A stretch of DNA of 64,000 nucleotides from Paulinella micropora (Eukaryota > Cercozoa > Imbricatea > Euglyphida > Paulinellidae), in the NCBI GenBank assembly GCA_019918135.1, contig WBZZ01003655.1:62001-126000 (forward strand). Direction: 5' to 3'. A program made the translations under genes and the position numbers. Positions 63,019 through 64,000 of this stretch are shown piece after piece. The notes beneath the pieces were generated by a model, which searched no databases, was not told the origin of the DNA, and saw only the letters and a program-made list of their open reading frames with translations. Within the stretch, counting starts at the first letter, position 1. The number at the start of each line of letters is the position of its first letter.

Positions 63019-63910
63019 ATGGCCATCGAACCAAGCGCGGCGACCCCTGTCCATTCACCTACCAGGCTTCTACAAACTGTCTCTGCCCTCAAGCCGAGGC
63101 CGACGCTCGCTGCTCTGCAGAGCATCAGTGTGTTTGGACTGACGGGCACCGCGCTCGTGGCCACGGGCTGCCGGGTTAATATTCATGTGCGCTACCGGCG
63201 GACCGAAGAAGAAGAAGAAGAAGAAGAAGAAGAAGAGTGTGCAGAGGGCGCAAATGACGGTTGCGACCACCACGACGACTCCGAGGACGACGCCACACCA
63301 CGGGTCCCCGACCATGCCCTGGACCAGTGCCGGCAATTCCAGCTCCCCAGCGCCGTCCGCACGGCCTCTTGGCTGCTGTCGTTGGCCAGACGGCCACAAC
63401 TCAGCTGGTTCGAAGCCCTGTTCTGGCAAGCCCACGGCCTGTACGGAACTAAAAGGATCGCTTGGCCAGCCCAACAAGCAGGGCCAGTCCAAATTCTCGT
63501 TGCGCACGACGGTGCCCGACAGCGAGCACGGGGAGACCACCGTTTGGTTTTCGTTTGAGTTTCTCCTGGACGTACCCCCGGGCGCAACGGAGCCCGTGCC
63601 GCTGAGTTGCGGCGGGGCCGGCGACGTGGAGCAGTTGTTGCAGGACAAGCTCGTGCAACTTCGGTCCTGCTACGACATCCTGCTGCGCGCGGCCAAGGAG
63701 CAAACCAGTGCGTCCAAAGTACTAGACACGGTTCTACCCGCGGAAGGCTGGGACCTGGCGCGCCGGCGGCGGGAGAAAGTGCAACTGTTTGTGCATGACG
63801 GCTTCGGCAAAGAGAGAGTGACACTGTCGCAGACCCGGCTCACGCCAGCGGATGGTCTCCCCCCCAGAAAACGCCTGCGAGTCTCGGATACCCTCGCGCT
63901 AAAAAGATAG
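63019..63910 (+). CDS. Unknown protein, frameshifted
   Basis: The ATG at 63019 opens a frame with a poly-Glu run (63206-63238, a GAA repeat) and DHHDDSEDDATP, then WLLSLARRPQLSWFEALFWQ. Near 63460-63475 the natural sequence shifts frame and continues as KFSLRTTVPDSEHGETTVWF, SFEFLLDVPPGATEPVPLSC, to a basic end (PPRKKLRVSD-like; stop at 63910). The function is not recognised. Fragments of the same gene lie at 6395-6500 and (inverted) at 62205-62275, so it belongs to a repeated family. A TTTTATTAAA box starts 4 bp after the stop. Confidence 0.55.
63206..63238 (+). repeat. GAA trinucleotide run (poly-Glu)
   Basis: About ten GAA units. They are read as Glu in the gene frame; the Lys and Ser readings in other frames are shadows. 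It is a likely slippage site near the frame break in this gene. Confidence 0.8.
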
Positions 63911-64000
63911 GCTGTTTTATTAAATTTTTTTCTGTGGGGAGAGACAGGGGAGGGAAGAGGATAAGGGGGGGAGAGGGGAGGGGAGGGCGCGCCACGAAAG

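Noticed and set aside
1..64000. tRNA or rRNA genes
   Set aside because: I saw no cloverleaf-like candidate or rRNA-like block by eye. A covariance-model search (tRNAscan-SE, Infernal) would be decisive.

Overview
The window looks like part of a large, GC-rich eukaryotic DNA virus genome of the Nucleocytoviricota (NCLDV) type, or a virus-derived insertion in a protist genome. The support is a D5-type SF3 helicase, a herpes-pox type primase linked to an origin-binding-protein-like SF2 helicase, and many host-mimicking families: F-box/LRR, RING-H2, BTB, kinases, WWE-PARP, AlkB and a ubiquitin-like tail. There are no prokaryotic features: no Shine-Dalgarno pattern, no operons and no tRNA. TATA-like boxes and A+T-rich AATAAA-like 3' boxes surround the genes, and two GT-AG introns are predicted in one gene. 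I cannot name the virus; the genomic style (high GC, dispersed MITE-like repeats, occasional introns, expanded F-box families) recalls amoeba viruses such as pandoraviruses.

Layout. 1-7.7 kb is mostly repeats: tandem CT-rich/TTTAATAAA units, three copies of a ~550 bp element and gene fragments, with one intact coiled-coil gene at 2.4 kb. 7.8-20.4 kb holds F-box/LRR genes, a large RING protein, a BTB protein, a paralogous pair of unknown proteins and an atypical kinase. 20.9-26.6 kb is a primase plus SF2 helicase gene with two introns, several frameshifts and three in-coding palindromic elements. 27.4-31.4 kb encodes a huge Ser-rich secreted/surface protein (frameshifted). 31.5-37.7 kb holds unknown and F-box/LRR-like genes. 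37.9-41.9 kb is a striking cluster: a GRDP-like protein ending in a ubiquitin-like RLRGC tail, a histone H3 tail mimic without a histone fold, and two RING-H2 proteins. 42-49.7 kb holds a GH88/105-like membrane protein, a giant kinase-like protein, a WWE-PARP and two small genes. 50-51 kb is decayed sequence. 51.5-54.3 kb is the frameshifted D5 helicase. 54.5-63.9 kb holds a PD-(D/E)XK-like nuclease, an AlkB-like oxygenase, a third RING-H2, another F-box/LRR, a six-module repeat protein and a frameshifted terminal gene.

How it fits together. The replication genes (primase/OBP helicase, D5 helicase) sit with many factors likely to redirect host ubiquitin, ADP-ribose, kinase and chromatin signalling. 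Nearly every gene follows one architecture: a G-run/C-run (often a perfect hairpin) 50-160 bp upstream of the ATG, sometimes a TATA-like box, then the ORF, then a TTTTAATAAA / TTTTAATTAAA box shortly after the stop. Several reading-frame breaks lie in or near homopolymers, so some may be sequencing errors. Others are clear pseudogenes.
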